Below, one piece after another: positions 23,675 through 31,724 of a DNA stretch of 36,787 bases. Under the pieces are notes generated by a model. That model saw only the letters and a list, made by a program, of their open reading frames with translations, was not told the origin of the DNA and did no database searches. Source of the DNA: Lachnospiraceae bacterium UBA1683 (GTDB lineage: Bacteria > Bacillota > Clostridia > Lachnospirales > Lachnospiraceae); NCBI GenBank assembly GCA_002320245.1, contig DCKD01000038.1:1-36787 (forward strand). The letters run 5' to 3'. The position numbers were made by a program, and so were the translations under genes. Every line of letters begins with the position of its first letter. Position 1 is the first letter of the stretch.

Positions 23675-25171
23675 ATGGCAAAATACATTATGGCACTTGA
23701 TTCCGGAACGACGAGCAACCGGTGTATTCTGTTCAATGAAAAGGGGGAGATGTGTAGTGCGGCGCAAAAGGAGTTCACTCAGTATTTCCCAAAACCGGGA
23801 TGGGTAGAGCATGATGCAAGTGAGATATGGGCAACGCAGCTCCAGGTTGCACGTGAGGCAATGACTAAAATCGGGACAACTGCGGAGCAGATTGCAGCGA
23901 TTGGGATCACGAATCAGCGTGAGACAACGATAGTCTGGGATAAGAATACGGGAAAGCTGGTATATCATGCGATTGTATGGCAGTGCAGAAGGACTGCAAA
24001 ATACTGCGACAGTCTGAAGGAGAAAGGGTTGACGGAAAAATTCAGAGAGAAGACAGGGCTTGTGATAGATGCATATTTTTCTGGGACAAAGGTAAAATGG
24101 ATACTGGATCATGTGGAGGGAGCCAGAGAACGGGCAGAGCGAGGTGAATTGCTGTTTGGGACGGTAGAGACATGGTTGATTTGGAAATTGACAAAAGGTG
24201 CTGTTCATGTAACGGATTATTCGAATGCTTCAAGAACGATGCTGTTTAATATCAATACCCTGGAGTGGGACGAAGAAATATTAGAGGAATTGGGAATCCC
24301 AAAGAGTATGCTGCCACAGGCAAAGCCATCGAGTGAGATTTATGGGGAGACAGATCCAGATTTTTTCGGGGGAAGAATTCCAATTGCCGGGGCAGCGGGA
24401 GACCAGCAGGCAGCGCTGTTTGGGCAGACTTGTTTTGAAAAAGGTGAGGCGAAGAATACATATGGAACCGGATGTTTTCTTCTTATGAATACAGGTGAGG
24501 AGCCGGTATTTTCGAAAAACGGGCTAGTTACAACAATTGCATGGGGAATCAATGGAAGAGTCAATTATGCGCTGGAAGGCTCTATTTTTGTAGCGGGAGC
24601 TGCAATTCAATGGCTGCGGGATGAACTTCGGCTGATTGATTCTGCGTCCGATACGGAATACATGGCGCAAAAAGTGCCGGATACGAATGGCTGCTATGTA
24701 GTTCCAGCATTTACCGGGCTTGGTGCTCCGTATTGGGATCAATATGCAAGAGGTGCAATTGTTGGCCTGACGCGTGGTGTGAATAAATATCATATCGTCC
24801 GTGCGACATTGGAATCGCTGGCATATCAGGTCAATGATGTGTTGGAGGCAATGAAGGCAGATGCGGATTTGAATCTGGAGGCGTTAAAGGTAGATGGAGG
24901 AGCAAGCGCAAATAATTTCCTGATGCAGACGCAGGCAAATCTCAGTAATGCTCCGGTAAATCGTCCAAAATGTGTGGAGACAACGGCGATGGGAGCTGCC
25001 TATCTGGCGGGGCTAGCAGTCGGATACTGGCAAAGTAAAGAGGATGTCATCGAGAATTGGGCGATTGACAAAACATTTATGCCGGATATTGGAAAAGAAA
25101 GGCGGGAGACGATGCTGCAAGGATGGAACCGTGCAGTAAAGTGCTCTTATGGATGGGCAAAAGAGGAGTAG
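23675..25171 (+). CDS. glpK: Glycerol kinase
   Basis: GlpK phosphorylates glycerol to glycerol 3-phosphate with ATP, trapping it in the cell and making the GlpP signal. The 498-residue FGGY-family protein starts with YIMALDSGTTSNRCILF (phosphate-binding loop). It has the glycerol-site residues around GITNQRETTIVWD, YFSGTKVKWILDH, the second ATP loop GAAGDQQAALFGQ and the C-terminal VDGGASANNFLMQ. The ATG follows AAAGGAGGA. The DUF5685 gene starts three bases after the stop, so both lie on one transcript. The enzymes expected to oxidise the product are broken (29597-31193). Confidence 0.96.
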   Translation: MAKYIMALDSGTTSNRCILFNEKGEMCSAAQKEFTQYFPKPGWVEHDASEIWATQLQVAREAMTKIGTTAEQIAAIGITNQRETTIVWDKNTGKLVYHAIVWQCRRTAKYCDSLKEKGLTEKFREKTGLVIDAYFSGTKVKWILDHVEGARERAERGELLFGTVETWLIWKLTKGAVHVTDYSNASRTMLFNINTLEWDEEILEELGIPKSMLPQAKPSSEIYGETDPDFFGGRIPIAGAAGDQQAALFGQTCFEKGEAKNTYGTGCFLLMNTGEEPVFSKNGLVTTIAWGINGRVNYALEGSIFVAGAAIQWLRDELRLIDSASDTEYMAQKVPDTNGCYVVPAFTGLGAPYWDQYARGAIVGLTRGVNKYHIVRATLESLAYQVNDVLEAMKADADLNLEALKVDGGASANNFLMQTQANLSNAPVNRPKCVETTAMGAAYLAGLAVGYWQSKEDVIENWAIDKTFMPDIGKERRETMLQGWNRAVKCSYGWAKEE

Positions 25172-25174
25172 TTT

Positions 25175-26041
25175 ATGTTTGGATATGTCACGATTTGTGA
25201 ACCGGAATTAAAGGTAAAAGACTTACGGAAATACAGGGCGTATTATTGTGGCCTTTGCCGTACTCTCAGGGAGCGTCACGGAAATGTCGGTCAGATGACA
25301 CTGACTTATGACATGACGTTTGCTGTTATTCTATTAACTTCACTGTATGAGACAGAGGGAATTTGTTCCCGGCATCGTTGTAAAGTGCATCCGCTGAAAC
25401 CGCAGGCAATGGTACAGAATGAAGTAACGGAATACTGTGCGGACATGAATGTACTTCTGGCATATTATCACATGAAGGATAACTGGGAGGATGAAAGAAA
25501 AGTCGGTGGTTTGGCCGCGGCAGGCGTATTGAAGAGGAAAGCAAAAAAAATTGCTCAGAAGTATCCAAGACAGAGTCACGCAATCCAGAAAGAACTAAAA
25601 GCACTTGCCAAACTTGAAAAAGCAGATTGCCAGGAAATTGATTTGCCGTCAGGATGTTTCGGGCGATTGATGGAAGAGCTGTTTGTATATAAGGAAGATG
25701 CATGGAAAAACACACTGCGGGAAACGGGATTCTTTCTAGGGAAATTTATTTATATCATGGATGCTTATGATGATTTAGAACAAGATATAAAAGAAAGAAC
25801 TTACAATCCTTTGAAACGATTAAGTTTACAAAGAGATTATGATGAGAAGTGTCGACAGATGCTTGAAATGATGATTGCGGAGTGCACTGCGGCATTTGAA
25901 AAATTACCTTGTCTGTGGGATGTGGATATATTAAGGAATATTCTGTATGCGGGAGTGTGGACAAAGTATCAGAAACGGATGGGTGAGCGGAGCCGGAGTT
26001 CAAATCCGGCGGTCGGCAGCAAACAATCAGACGAAGAATAA
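25175..26041 (+). CDS. DUF5685-family protein of unknown function
   Basis: The 288-residue protein resembles the DUF5685 family as I remember it; its function is not established. Visible features: a CGLC pair of cysteines (C25, C28) within RKYRAYYCGLCRTL; more cysteines at 64, 69, 88, 152 and 161; a first acidic motif YYHMKDNWEDE (97-107); and a second, DAYDDLEQD (196-204), followed by NP. Two spaced Asp-rich motifs in an apparently all-helical protein recall class I isoprenoid synthases, but this is only a resemblance. There is no signal peptide. It lies three bases behind glpK and ahead of the J-domain gene. Confidence 0.7.
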   Translation: MFGYVTICEPELKVKDLRKYRAYYCGLCRTLRERHGNVGQMTLTYDMTFAVILLTSLYETEGICSRHRCKVHPLKPQAMVQNEVTEYCADMNVLLAYYHMKDNWEDERKVGGLAAAGVLKRKAKKIAQKYPRQSHAIQKELKALAKLEKADCQEIDLPSGCFGRLMEELFVYKEDAWKNTLRETGFFLGKFIYIMDAYDDLEQDIKERTYNPLKRLSLQRDYDEKCRQMLEMMIAECTAAFEKLPCLWDVDILRNILYAGVWTKYQKRMGERSRSSNPAVGSKQSDEE

Positions 26042-26075
26042 ACGCTAGAAAGCTAGAATAAACAGCGTCAGATGC

Positions 26076-26104
26076 TGGACAAGTGGAAAAAAGTATTATA
26101 TGAT
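26076..26104 (+). promoter_or_regulatory. Promoter for the J-domain gene
   Basis: A -35 TGGACA (26076-26081), a 17-bp spacer and a -10 TATGAT (26099-26104). It would start the J-domain/membrane protein pair separately from glpK. Confidence 0.5.
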
Positions 26105-26192
26105 GTACGGTAGTGTGATTCATAGAAACGGGAAAATCATATATTTACAGAGAATGGAATGTCGCGGCTTAGGCGGCAGAATGGAGCATATT

Positions 26193-26879
26193 ATGACAAA
26201 TAAAAATCCATACGAGGTGCTTGGGGTATCTCCAAACGCATCGGATGATGAAGTAAAGCGTGCATATAGGGATTTGACAAGAAAGTATCACCCGGATGCC
26301 AATGTGAATAATCCGCTGGCAGATTTGGCGGAAGAGAAGTTCAAAGAGGTACAGGAAGCATATGATGAGATTATGAAACAGCGTGCCCAGGGAGGCGGAT
26401 ACAATTATGGATATGGTTCATCGTCCAATGGCAATCCTCAGGGAAGCGGAAGCCACCAGTATAATGGAGGGTATCAGCAGGGCGGAAATTATAATTCGCA
26501 GCAGAACCCACAGGTTCAGGCGGTCTATAACTATCTGAATGCAAGACGGTACCGGGAGGCATTGAATGTGCTGAATGGAATGGCGAACAGGGATGCACAG
26601 TGGTATTATCTGAGTGCGGTGGCAAATGCAAATCTTGGCAACAATGTGATGGCGCGGGAACAGGCGGGACAGGCGGTCAATATGGAGCCGAATAATCTGC
26701 AGTTTCGGCAGCTTTTGAACCAGTTGCAGTGGAATGGACAGCGGTATCAGAACAATCCATACAATGGCGGCTACGGTATGGGTGGAAATTCCTGCAGTAC
26801 CGGAAATATGTGTTGTGATTTGTGGTGTGCCGACCAGTTGTGTGAATGTACAGGAGGCGATCTTTGCTCATGCATGTAA
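26193..26879 (+). CDS. J-domain protein with Cys-rich C-terminal tail
   Basis: The first 65 residues form a DnaJ J-domain (NPYEVLGVSPNAS, then YHPD with HPD at 33-35), which stimulates an Hsp70 (DnaK) ATPase. A glycine/asparagine/tyrosine-rich linker (about 67-110) follows, then a helical TPR-like region (about 115-175). The tail of about 25 residues has many cysteines (CCDLWCADQLCECTGGDLC). There is no classic DnaJ zinc finger, so this is a specialised co-chaperone rather than DnaJ. The start at 26193 is preferred because of TGGAG six bases ahead; 26181 is possible. The stop overlaps the next gene by 10 bp. Its client is unknown. Confidence 0.8.
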   Translation: MTNKNPYEVLGVSPNASDDEVKRAYRDLTRKYHPDANVNNPLADLAEEKFKEVQEAYDEIMKQRAQGGGYNYGYGSSSNGNPQGSGSHQYNGGYQQGGNYNSQQNPQVQAVYNYLNARRYREALNVLNGMANRDAQWYYLSAVANANLGNNVMAREQAGQAVNMEPNNLQFRQLLNQLQWNGQRYQNNPYNGGYGMGGNSCSTGNMCCDLWCADQLCECTGGDLCSCM

Positions 26880-27427
26880 ATGCAAAAAAAATAGCCGTCG
26901 GCGGAATGATGCTGGCATTGTCGGTAATTTGCATGTTACTGGGAAACATATTGGAATCCAGTACATTATTTTTCCTTGCGGCAGCATCCTATTTTGTCGG
27001 GATTATTATACGGGAATTTGGGATGCGGGCAGGAACAGCATTTTATCTGGCAGGAGTATTGCTGGGGGTTCTGCTTGCACCAAATAAGTTTTATGTCGGA
27101 ACTTATGCAGCAATGAGCTTTTACATTCTGGCAACTGAGTACGCATGGAGACGGATTGGTAAAATGATTGGCGCAGGAAAATGGCAGATGTCCGGACTGA
27201 AACAATGCCGGATTGTATTTTGGATTATCAAATATGCTGTATTCAATTTAATGTATATTCCTGCAATCATTGGATTACAGGCGTTACTATTTGGCAGACA
27301 ACTGTCTTTTAACTTATTGGTTGGTGTGTTAGCCGCAGGGCAGATAGGCCTGTTCCTTTATGATAGGGCATATGAATATGTGCAGGGCAACTTCTGGAGT
27401 AAGATGAGGGGAAAGCTTTTCAAGTGA
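26870..27427 (+). CDS. Polytopic membrane protein of unknown function
   Basis: This roughly 185-residue hydrophobic protein has about five membrane segments (GGMMLALSVICMLLGNIL, FFLAAASYFVGIII, AFYLAGVLLGVLLA, YAVFNLMYIPAIIGLQ, LLVGVLAAGQIGLFL) and a basic C-terminus. The N-terminal style (KIAVGGMMLALSVI) recalls small transporter substrate-binding subunits, but no family motif proves this. The ATG at 26870 overlaps the J-domain gene by 10 bp; an ATG at 26846 is an alternative. AGGAGG at 26852-26857 serves the start. Overlap implies coupled expression with the J-domain protein. Confidence 0.65.
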   Translation: MHVNAKKIAVGGMMLALSVICMLLGNILESSTLFFLAAASYFVGIIIREFGMRAGTAFYLAGVLLGVLLAPNKFYVGTYAAMSFYILATEYAWRRIGKMIGAGKWQMSGLKQCRIVFWIIKYAVFNLMYIPAIIGLQALLFGRQLSFNLLVGVLAAGQIGLFLYDRAYEYVQGNFWSKMRGKLFK

Positions 27428-27444
27428 GGAGGGCTTTCTTTTTT
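27411..27444 (+). terminator. Terminator at the end of the membrane protein gene
   Basis: GAAAGC (27411-27416) pairs with GCTTTC (27433-27438) followed by six T. The left strand lies inside the last codons of the gene. Confidence 0.55.
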
Positions 27445-27527
27445 GTTGCCATTCAGTCGTGTCTTCCGTGTCATGGCATTCTAAACTTTGTTAAAAAAGA
27501 CTGCACTTTACACACAGGAAAAAATGG

Positions 27528-27556
27528 TTGGTGAATAACATTATCGTGTATAGTAT
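27528..27556 (+). promoter_or_regulatory. Promoter of the dus gene
   Basis: A -35 TTGGTG (27528-27533), a 17-bp spacer and a -10 TAGTAT (27551-27556), about 95 nt before the start codon. Confidence 0.5.
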
Positions 27557-27576
27557 TTCTTCAATAAAAATGCAGA

Positions 27577-27606
27577 AAATGAAGTGATTTAAAATGAAGT
27601 GATTTA
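27577..27606 (+). repeat. Perfect 15-bp tandem duplication in the dus leader
   Basis: AAATGAAGTGATTTA occurs twice with no gap (27577-27591, 27592-27606), just downstream of the predicted transcription start. Confidence 0.85.
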
Positions 27607-27650
27607 TAAGAAGGCATCAGAATACAAAACGATGAAAGGAAAATATTAAC

Positions 27651-28607
27651 ATGAACATATATATGGCACCATTGGAAGGGATAACCGGGTATGTATTCCG
27701 CAATGCTTTTAATACCTGTTTCGGGCAGGTTGATAAATATTTTGTTCCATTCATAAAACCAAACCAAAGGGGACATTTCAGTTCACGTGAGCGTCAGGAT
27801 ATTCTGCCCGGGAACAATGAGGGCATGTATACAGTTCCGCAGATATTGACAAATTCTGCCGAAGATTTTTTGCGGACAGTCTGGAAACTAAAAGAATATG
27901 AATACCGGGAAATCAATCTGAATCTTGGGTGTCCGTCCAAAACCGTCATTTCAAAAGGGAGAGGTTCTGGGTTCCTTGCATTCCCGGAAGAACTGGAGCG
28001 CTTTCTGGATGAAATTTTTGAAAAATGTGATATTGATATTTCAATCAAAACAAGAATCGGCAAGGAAAGCCCGGAAGAGTTTGCAAGGATTCTGAAAATC
28101 TATAATAAATATCCGCTAAAGGAACTGATTATCCACCCGAGGGTGCAGGTGGATTTTTATAAAAATCATCCGAATCTTGAAGTGTTTCGGATAGCCCTGG
28201 CAGAGAGTAAAAATCCGGTCTGCTATAATGGAGATATTTTCTCGGATGAAAATTATAAGGCTTTTATGCAACAGTTTCCGGAAGTAGAGCGGATTATGCT
28301 TGGGCGCGGGCTCTTGATGAATCCGGGGCTGATCCGTACAATTCGTCAGCAAATGCCATTGGACAAGGTGTCACTGAGGAAGTTTCATGACCAGTTGTAT
28401 GAAGGATACTGCCATGTACTCTCTGGTGATAAGACGATTCTTTTTAAAATGAAAGAACTGTGGGGATTTCTTGCACCGATATTTACAAATTATGAGAAGT
28501 ATGCAAAGCGAATTAAGAAATCGGAAAAATGTAAAGTGTATGAAACGGTGATAGAGGAACTGTTTGCAGAACAGGAACTGACCACGTATAGTCAGGAAAA
28601 TGATTGA
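27651..28607 (+). CDS. tRNA-dihydrouridine synthase family protein
   Basis: This FMN-dependent TIM-barrel enzyme reduces uridines in tRNA to dihydrouridine. The 318-residue protein begins with the FMN-binding MAPLEGITGYVFR. The catalytic cysteine is C94 in NLNLGCPSK. KTRIGKES and IIHPRVQ hold FMN and RNA contacts, and a phosphate-binding end is found in CYNGDIFS and IMLGRGLLMNPGL. It lacks the length of the classic DusB and belongs to the shorter clade common in Lachnospiraceae; the position it modifies cannot be told. The ribosome site is GAAAGGAAA. It has its own promoter. Confidence 0.88.
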   Translation: MNIYMAPLEGITGYVFRNAFNTCFGQVDKYFVPFIKPNQRGHFSSRERQDILPGNNEGMYTVPQILTNSAEDFLRTVWKLKEYEYREINLNLGCPSKTVISKGRGSGFLAFPEELERFLDEIFEKCDIDISIKTRIGKESPEEFARILKIYNKYPLKELIIHPRVQVDFYKNHPNLEVFRIALAESKNPVCYNGDIFSDENYKAFMQQFPEVERIMLGRGLLMNPGLIRTIRQQMPLDKVSLRKFHDQLYEGYCHVLSGDKTILFKMKELWGFLAPIFTNYEKYAKRIKKSEKCKVYETVIEELFAEQELTTYSQEND

Positions 28608-28654
28608 GCAACAGGAAAAACAGATGGCTGGTAAGAGCGTGATTGCTTTCTCAG

Positions 28655-28677
28655 AAAGACTGTAGGACAGGTCTTTT
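28655..28677 (+). terminator. Possible terminator after dus
   Basis: AAAGAC (28655-28660) pairs with GTCTTT (28671-28676), with TGT/ACA extending inward. Only a short T run follows, so it is weak. Confidence 0.4.
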
Positions 28678-28738
28678 GGAAGAAAGAGCCGCATACTATT
28701 AATATGAAATGATAAATGCAAGTTCAGGGGTAAGCACG

Positions 28739-29359
28739 ATGCAGGAATTAATCATTCATATTATCAATGAATGTGGATATCTTGGCGTTTGTTTCTTGAT
28801 TGCGGTGGAAAACCTGTTTCCCCCGATTCCGTCTGAAGTGATTCTGACATTTGGAGGATTCATGACTACATGCACACGATTGACGGTGCCGGGCGTAATT
28901 ATTTTCTCAACCATCGGGTCTGTAATCGGAGCGTTGATTCTTTATCAAGTTGGTCTGGCAATGACGCCGGAAAAGCTAGAGCGTGTTTTTGAAAAGAAAT
29001 GGTTTCGAAGACTCGGTTTTGAAAGGGGAAATGTAGAAAATACAATAAACTGGTTTCAGAAACATGGAAAGGCAGCAGTGTTTGCCGGAAGATGTATTCC
29101 GATAATCCGAAGTCTTATTTCAATACCGGCAGGAATGACAGAGATGAATTTTCCATTGTTCCTCATTTATACAATAGTCGGAAGTACCATATGGAACACG
29201 CTTCTTGTCACTGCGGGTGCGGCACTGGGCAAGTCATGGGATACTATTTTATTGTATATCCGGCATTACTCCAATGCAGTCAAGAGTGTTTTGCTGGTAT
29301 TGGCGGTCATCTGGATTATAAAAAAAGTACGAAAAAAGGTTGAAGAGATGGAAAGATAA
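28739..29359 (+). CDS. DedA-family membrane protein
   Basis: DedA proteins belong to the VTT-domain membrane families linked to undecaprenyl-phosphate or phospholipid flipping across the membrane. The 206-residue protein has the family motif ENLFPPIPSEVILTFGG (about 22-38), the FAGRCIPIIRSLISIPAGM segment (about 120-138) with the conserved arginines and proline, and several membrane segments. It ends in a lysine-rich tail. The ATG at 28739 is chosen over an upstream in-frame codon at 28709 because CAGGGG precedes it and homologues begin there. A very strong terminator follows at 29433-29486. No neighbour indicates its lipid substrate. Confidence 0.85.
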   Translation: MQELIIHIINECGYLGVCFLIAVENLFPPIPSEVILTFGGFMTTCTRLTVPGVIIFSTIGSVIGALILYQVGLAMTPEKLERVFEKKWFRRLGFERGNVENTINWFQKHGKAAVFAGRCIPIIRSLISIPAGMTEMNFPLFLIYTIVGSTIWNTLLVTAGAALGKSWDTILLYIRHYSNAVKSVLLVLAVIWIIKKVRKKVEEMER

Positions 29360-29432
29360 GATTATAATAAACTCAGAAGTAATTCAATAGATACCTGTGT
29401 GAAACGGCATACGGGAGATGCCATAGAGAAAA

Positions 29433-29486
29433 GAGTCCGGCAAAAAGAATGCATCCGGTGGATGCACTTTTTGCCGGACTCTTTTT
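29433..29486. terminator. Strong terminator after dedA, possibly bidirectional
   Basis: GAGTCCGGCAAAAAG (29433-29447) pairs perfectly with its complement (29467-29481). TGCATCC (29450-29456) pairs with GGATGCA (29460-29466) inside it. TTTTT follows and A-rich sequence precedes, so it may act on both strands. Confidence 0.9.
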
Positions 29487-29490
29487 CGTT

Positions 29491-29572
29491 AAAAGGGACA
29501 CGTCGAAATTCAAAAAGGGACACCCTGAAGTTCAAACGGGGACGTAGTGAAGTTAGGATTCACTACGTCCCC
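29491..29572 (+). repeat. GGGGACGTAGT palindromic element, copy 2 (before the oxidoreductase)
   Basis: AAAAGGGACAC (29491-29501) and CAAAAAGGGACACC (29511-29524) are followed by GGGGACGTAGTGAA (29538-29551) pairing perfectly with TTCACTACGTCCCC (29559-29572). Base changes relative to copy 1 (A to G in the left arm, T to C in the right) keep the pairing, so the stem is under selection or copied as a palindrome. It ends 24 bp before the next start codon. Confidence 0.85.
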
Positions 29573-29596
29573 AATGGGAGGGTGATGGAGGGTTTT

Positions 29597-30373
29597 ATGT
29601 ACGATGTAATCATTATCGGTGCCGGTGTATCCGGCACATCAATTGCGAGGGAACTATCAAGATACAAGGTGAAGGCGCGCGTGTTGGAGCGTGCAGAGGA
29701 TGTCTGCTGCGGCACATCGAAAGCAAACAGCGGAATCATTCATGCGGGATATGATGCGGCGCCGGGAAGTCTGATGGCAAAACTGAATGTTCAGGGAAAT
29801 CAGATGATGGGGGAACTTTCCAGAGAGTTGGATTTTCCATTCCGAAAAACGGGTTCGTTTGTTATCTGTACCGACGGGGCAGATATGACGAAACTACAGG
29901 AGTTATATGAGCGGGGAATTCAAAATGGTGTAAAGGGTTTGCGGATACTGAGCCGGGAAGAGGCAATGAAGATGGAGCCCAATCTGGCAGAACAGACGGT
30001 GGCGGCTTTATATGCGCCGACCGCCGGAATTGTGTGTCCGTTTTCGTTGAATATTGCAATGGCGGAAAATGCATATACAAATGGAATACAATTTTCCTTT
30101 GGCACGGAAGTGCAGAAGATTGAAAAAGCCGAAAAAGGGTATCGCATCCAGACTTCTAAAGGATTATTTGATACAAAATATGTAGTCAATGCGGCAGGAG
30201 TTTACGCAGATGGCGGTGATTCTTGCAATGGGATGCAGGGAGCGTTCCCGTGGTGCACTAAATATTCCGGGATATCGTCCGGCGGGAATTTATTCAGCGG
30301 GAACGGCACAGCGTCTGGTAAATATAGAAGGATATCTGCCGGGGCGCAGAGTCGTGATTCTTGGTTCCGGTGA
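29597..30373 (+). pseudogene. Truncated GlpA/GlpO-like FAD oxidoreductase (5' part only)
   Basis: The frame starts with an ATG after GGAGGG and opens with a perfect FAD-binding motif YDVIIIGAGVSGTSIAREL. It then follows the anaerobic glycerol-3-phosphate dehydrogenase GlpA-like family through CCGTSKANSGIIHAGYD, KTGSFVIC, MEPNL and YVVNAAGVYAD (about residue 205). From about 30210 the reading becomes nonsense and stops at 30373. The family normally has about 480 residues, so the second half, including the substrate domain and the C-terminal iron-sulfur domain, is gone. The DNA continues directly into the back half of a second oxidoreductase in another frame. An active enzyme is not expected. 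Confidence 0.8.
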
Positions 30374-31193
30374 TATCGGCTTGATTATGGCGAGACGGAT
30401 GACGCTGGAGGGCGCGCAGGTTCAGGCTGTTGCAGAGCTTATGCCATACTCCGGCGGCCTAAAGAGAAACATTGTCCAGTGTCTGGATGATTACGGAATT
30501 CCATTGAAATTAAGCCATACGGTTGTGGATATCAAAGGAAAGGAGCGGGTAGAAGGAATCATGCTTGCCCGGGTAGATGAGAAAAGCCGTCCAATTCCGG
30601 GAACAGAAGAATTTTATGAATGTGACACGTTGCTGTTGTCAGTTGGATTGATTCCGGAAAATGAGTTATCCGGGCAGATGGGCGTTATACTAAATCCGGT
30701 CACTTCGGGACCGGTGGTCAATGAGAGTCTGGAGACCAATCTGGAGGGTGTGTTTGCCTGTGGAAATGTACTTCATGTGCATGACCTTGTGGATTTTGTT
30801 TCCGAAGAGGCAAAGGCGGCGGGAAAAAATGCCGCATACTATGTAAAAAGAAGCAAGTATGAAGCGGAAGGAGAAGAAAAAAAGGCATCCCGGCAGACTA
30901 CAATTTGGATTCATCCGGAATACGGTGTGAGATATACGGTCCCTTCTGTTTTACATATGCAGCGGATGGCTGAAGAACAGGTCATCCGTTTCCGTGTGGG
31001 AAACGAGTACAAAAACAGTGTTATCAGGGTAGAGCTTGACGGAAATCTGGTACAAGGCAGAAAACGTCCGGTGATGGCTCCGGGGGAGATGGAGCAGGTA
31101 AAGCTGAAAAAGAAAGAACTGTCGGCGGTACTTGAAAAAGCAGGGCGTACAGAGGCGGCGCATCATCTTGTTATCCGAGTGGAAGAGAACTGA
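30189..31193 (+). pseudogene. Truncated GlpB-like NAD/FAD oxidoreductase (3' part only)
   Basis: From about 30207 this frame reads VILAMGCRERSRGALNIPG, AGTAQRLVNIEGY, a second nucleotide-binding motif VVILGSGDIGLIMARRM, MPYSGGLKRNIVQCLDDYG and GVFACGNVLHVHDLVDFVS. These are the middle and end of the GlpB-like oxidoreductase found next to GlpA-like and DUF1667 proteins in Clostridia. The N-terminal FAD domain (about 110 residues, with the first GGGPAG motif) is missing. The first ATG at 30189 lies within the residual GlpA-like coding sequence and has no ribosome site. With the fragment upstream it marks one deletion of about 1.2 kb. DUF1667 follows 42 bp later, intact. Confidence 0.8.
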
Positions 31194-31235
31194 ATCAAAG
31201 TATTGGAATATGCATTCAGATTGAGGTGAAACAGA

Positions 31236-31619
31236 ATGGAAAAGAGAAAATTAATTTGTATCTGCTGCCCGATGGGCTGCCGGCTTCAGGTTTCGACGGA
31301 GGAAGGCAAGGTGGTTTCTGTCACGGGAAATACCTGTCCAAGAGGCGCTGCGTATGCAGAAAAAGAGGTGATGAATCCGACACGCATCGTAACGACAACT
31401 GTCCGTATAGTCGGAGGGAGCGAGCCGGTGGTTTCTGTCAAGACTGCACAGGGTATTCCAAAAGAAAAAATATTTGCCTGTGTGCGGGAACTCGAAAGCG
31501 TGGAAATTGAGGCTTCGGTAACAATCGGAGATGTCATTTTCCCCAATATTGCAGGCACGGGGGTAGATGTGCTTGCTACGAAAAATGTACAGAAATGTAC
31601 GAAAAATGTGCACAAATGA
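31236..31619 (+). CDS. DUF1667-family Cys-rich protein
   Basis: The 127-residue protein has two cysteine motifs, CICCPMGC (about 8-15) and NTCPRG (about 32-37), resembling the iron-sulfur region of molybdopterin oxidoreductases. The family is regularly encoded third in a GlpA-like/GlpB-like/DUF1667 operon and is presumed to form an iron-sulfur subunit of that glycerol-3-phosphate dehydrogenase, though this is unproven. TGAGGTG precedes the start. The last 14 codons are a tandem duplication of 21 bp (31578-31598, 31599-31619), giving TKNVQKC then TKNVHK. Its partners upstream are broken, so it may be an orphan. Confidence 0.8.
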   Translation: MEKRKLICICCPMGCRLQVSTEEGKVVSVTGNTCPRGAAYAEKEVMNPTRIVTTTVRIVGGSEPVVSVKTAQGIPKEKIFACVRELESVEIEASVTIGDVIFPNIAGTGVDVLATKNVQKCTKNVHK

Positions 31620-31623
31620 ACCC

Positions 31624-31652
31624 TTTTAAAGTGTGAAATAAAATGATATAAT
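31624..31652 (+). promoter_or_regulatory. Promoter of the M16C peptidase gene
   Basis: A perfect -10 TATAAT (31647-31652) with a weak -35 TTTTAA (31624-31629) 17 bp upstream. The -10 overlaps the left strand of the following stem. Confidence 0.5.
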
Positions 31653-31707
31653 ATCTCAATGACAAACTTTTATATGAAATGAAAGATTGTTTATTGAGAT
31701 ATTTTTT
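31650..31707 (+). terminator. Stem with T run overlapping the promoter
   Basis: AATATCTCAAT (31650-31660) pairs perfectly with ATTGAGATATT (31693-31703) and a T run follows. A transcript entering from upstream would contain both strands and terminate; one starting at about 31659 would lack the left strand and read on. Confidence 0.5.
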
Positions 31708-31724
31708 GAAGGGAGCATATTTAT

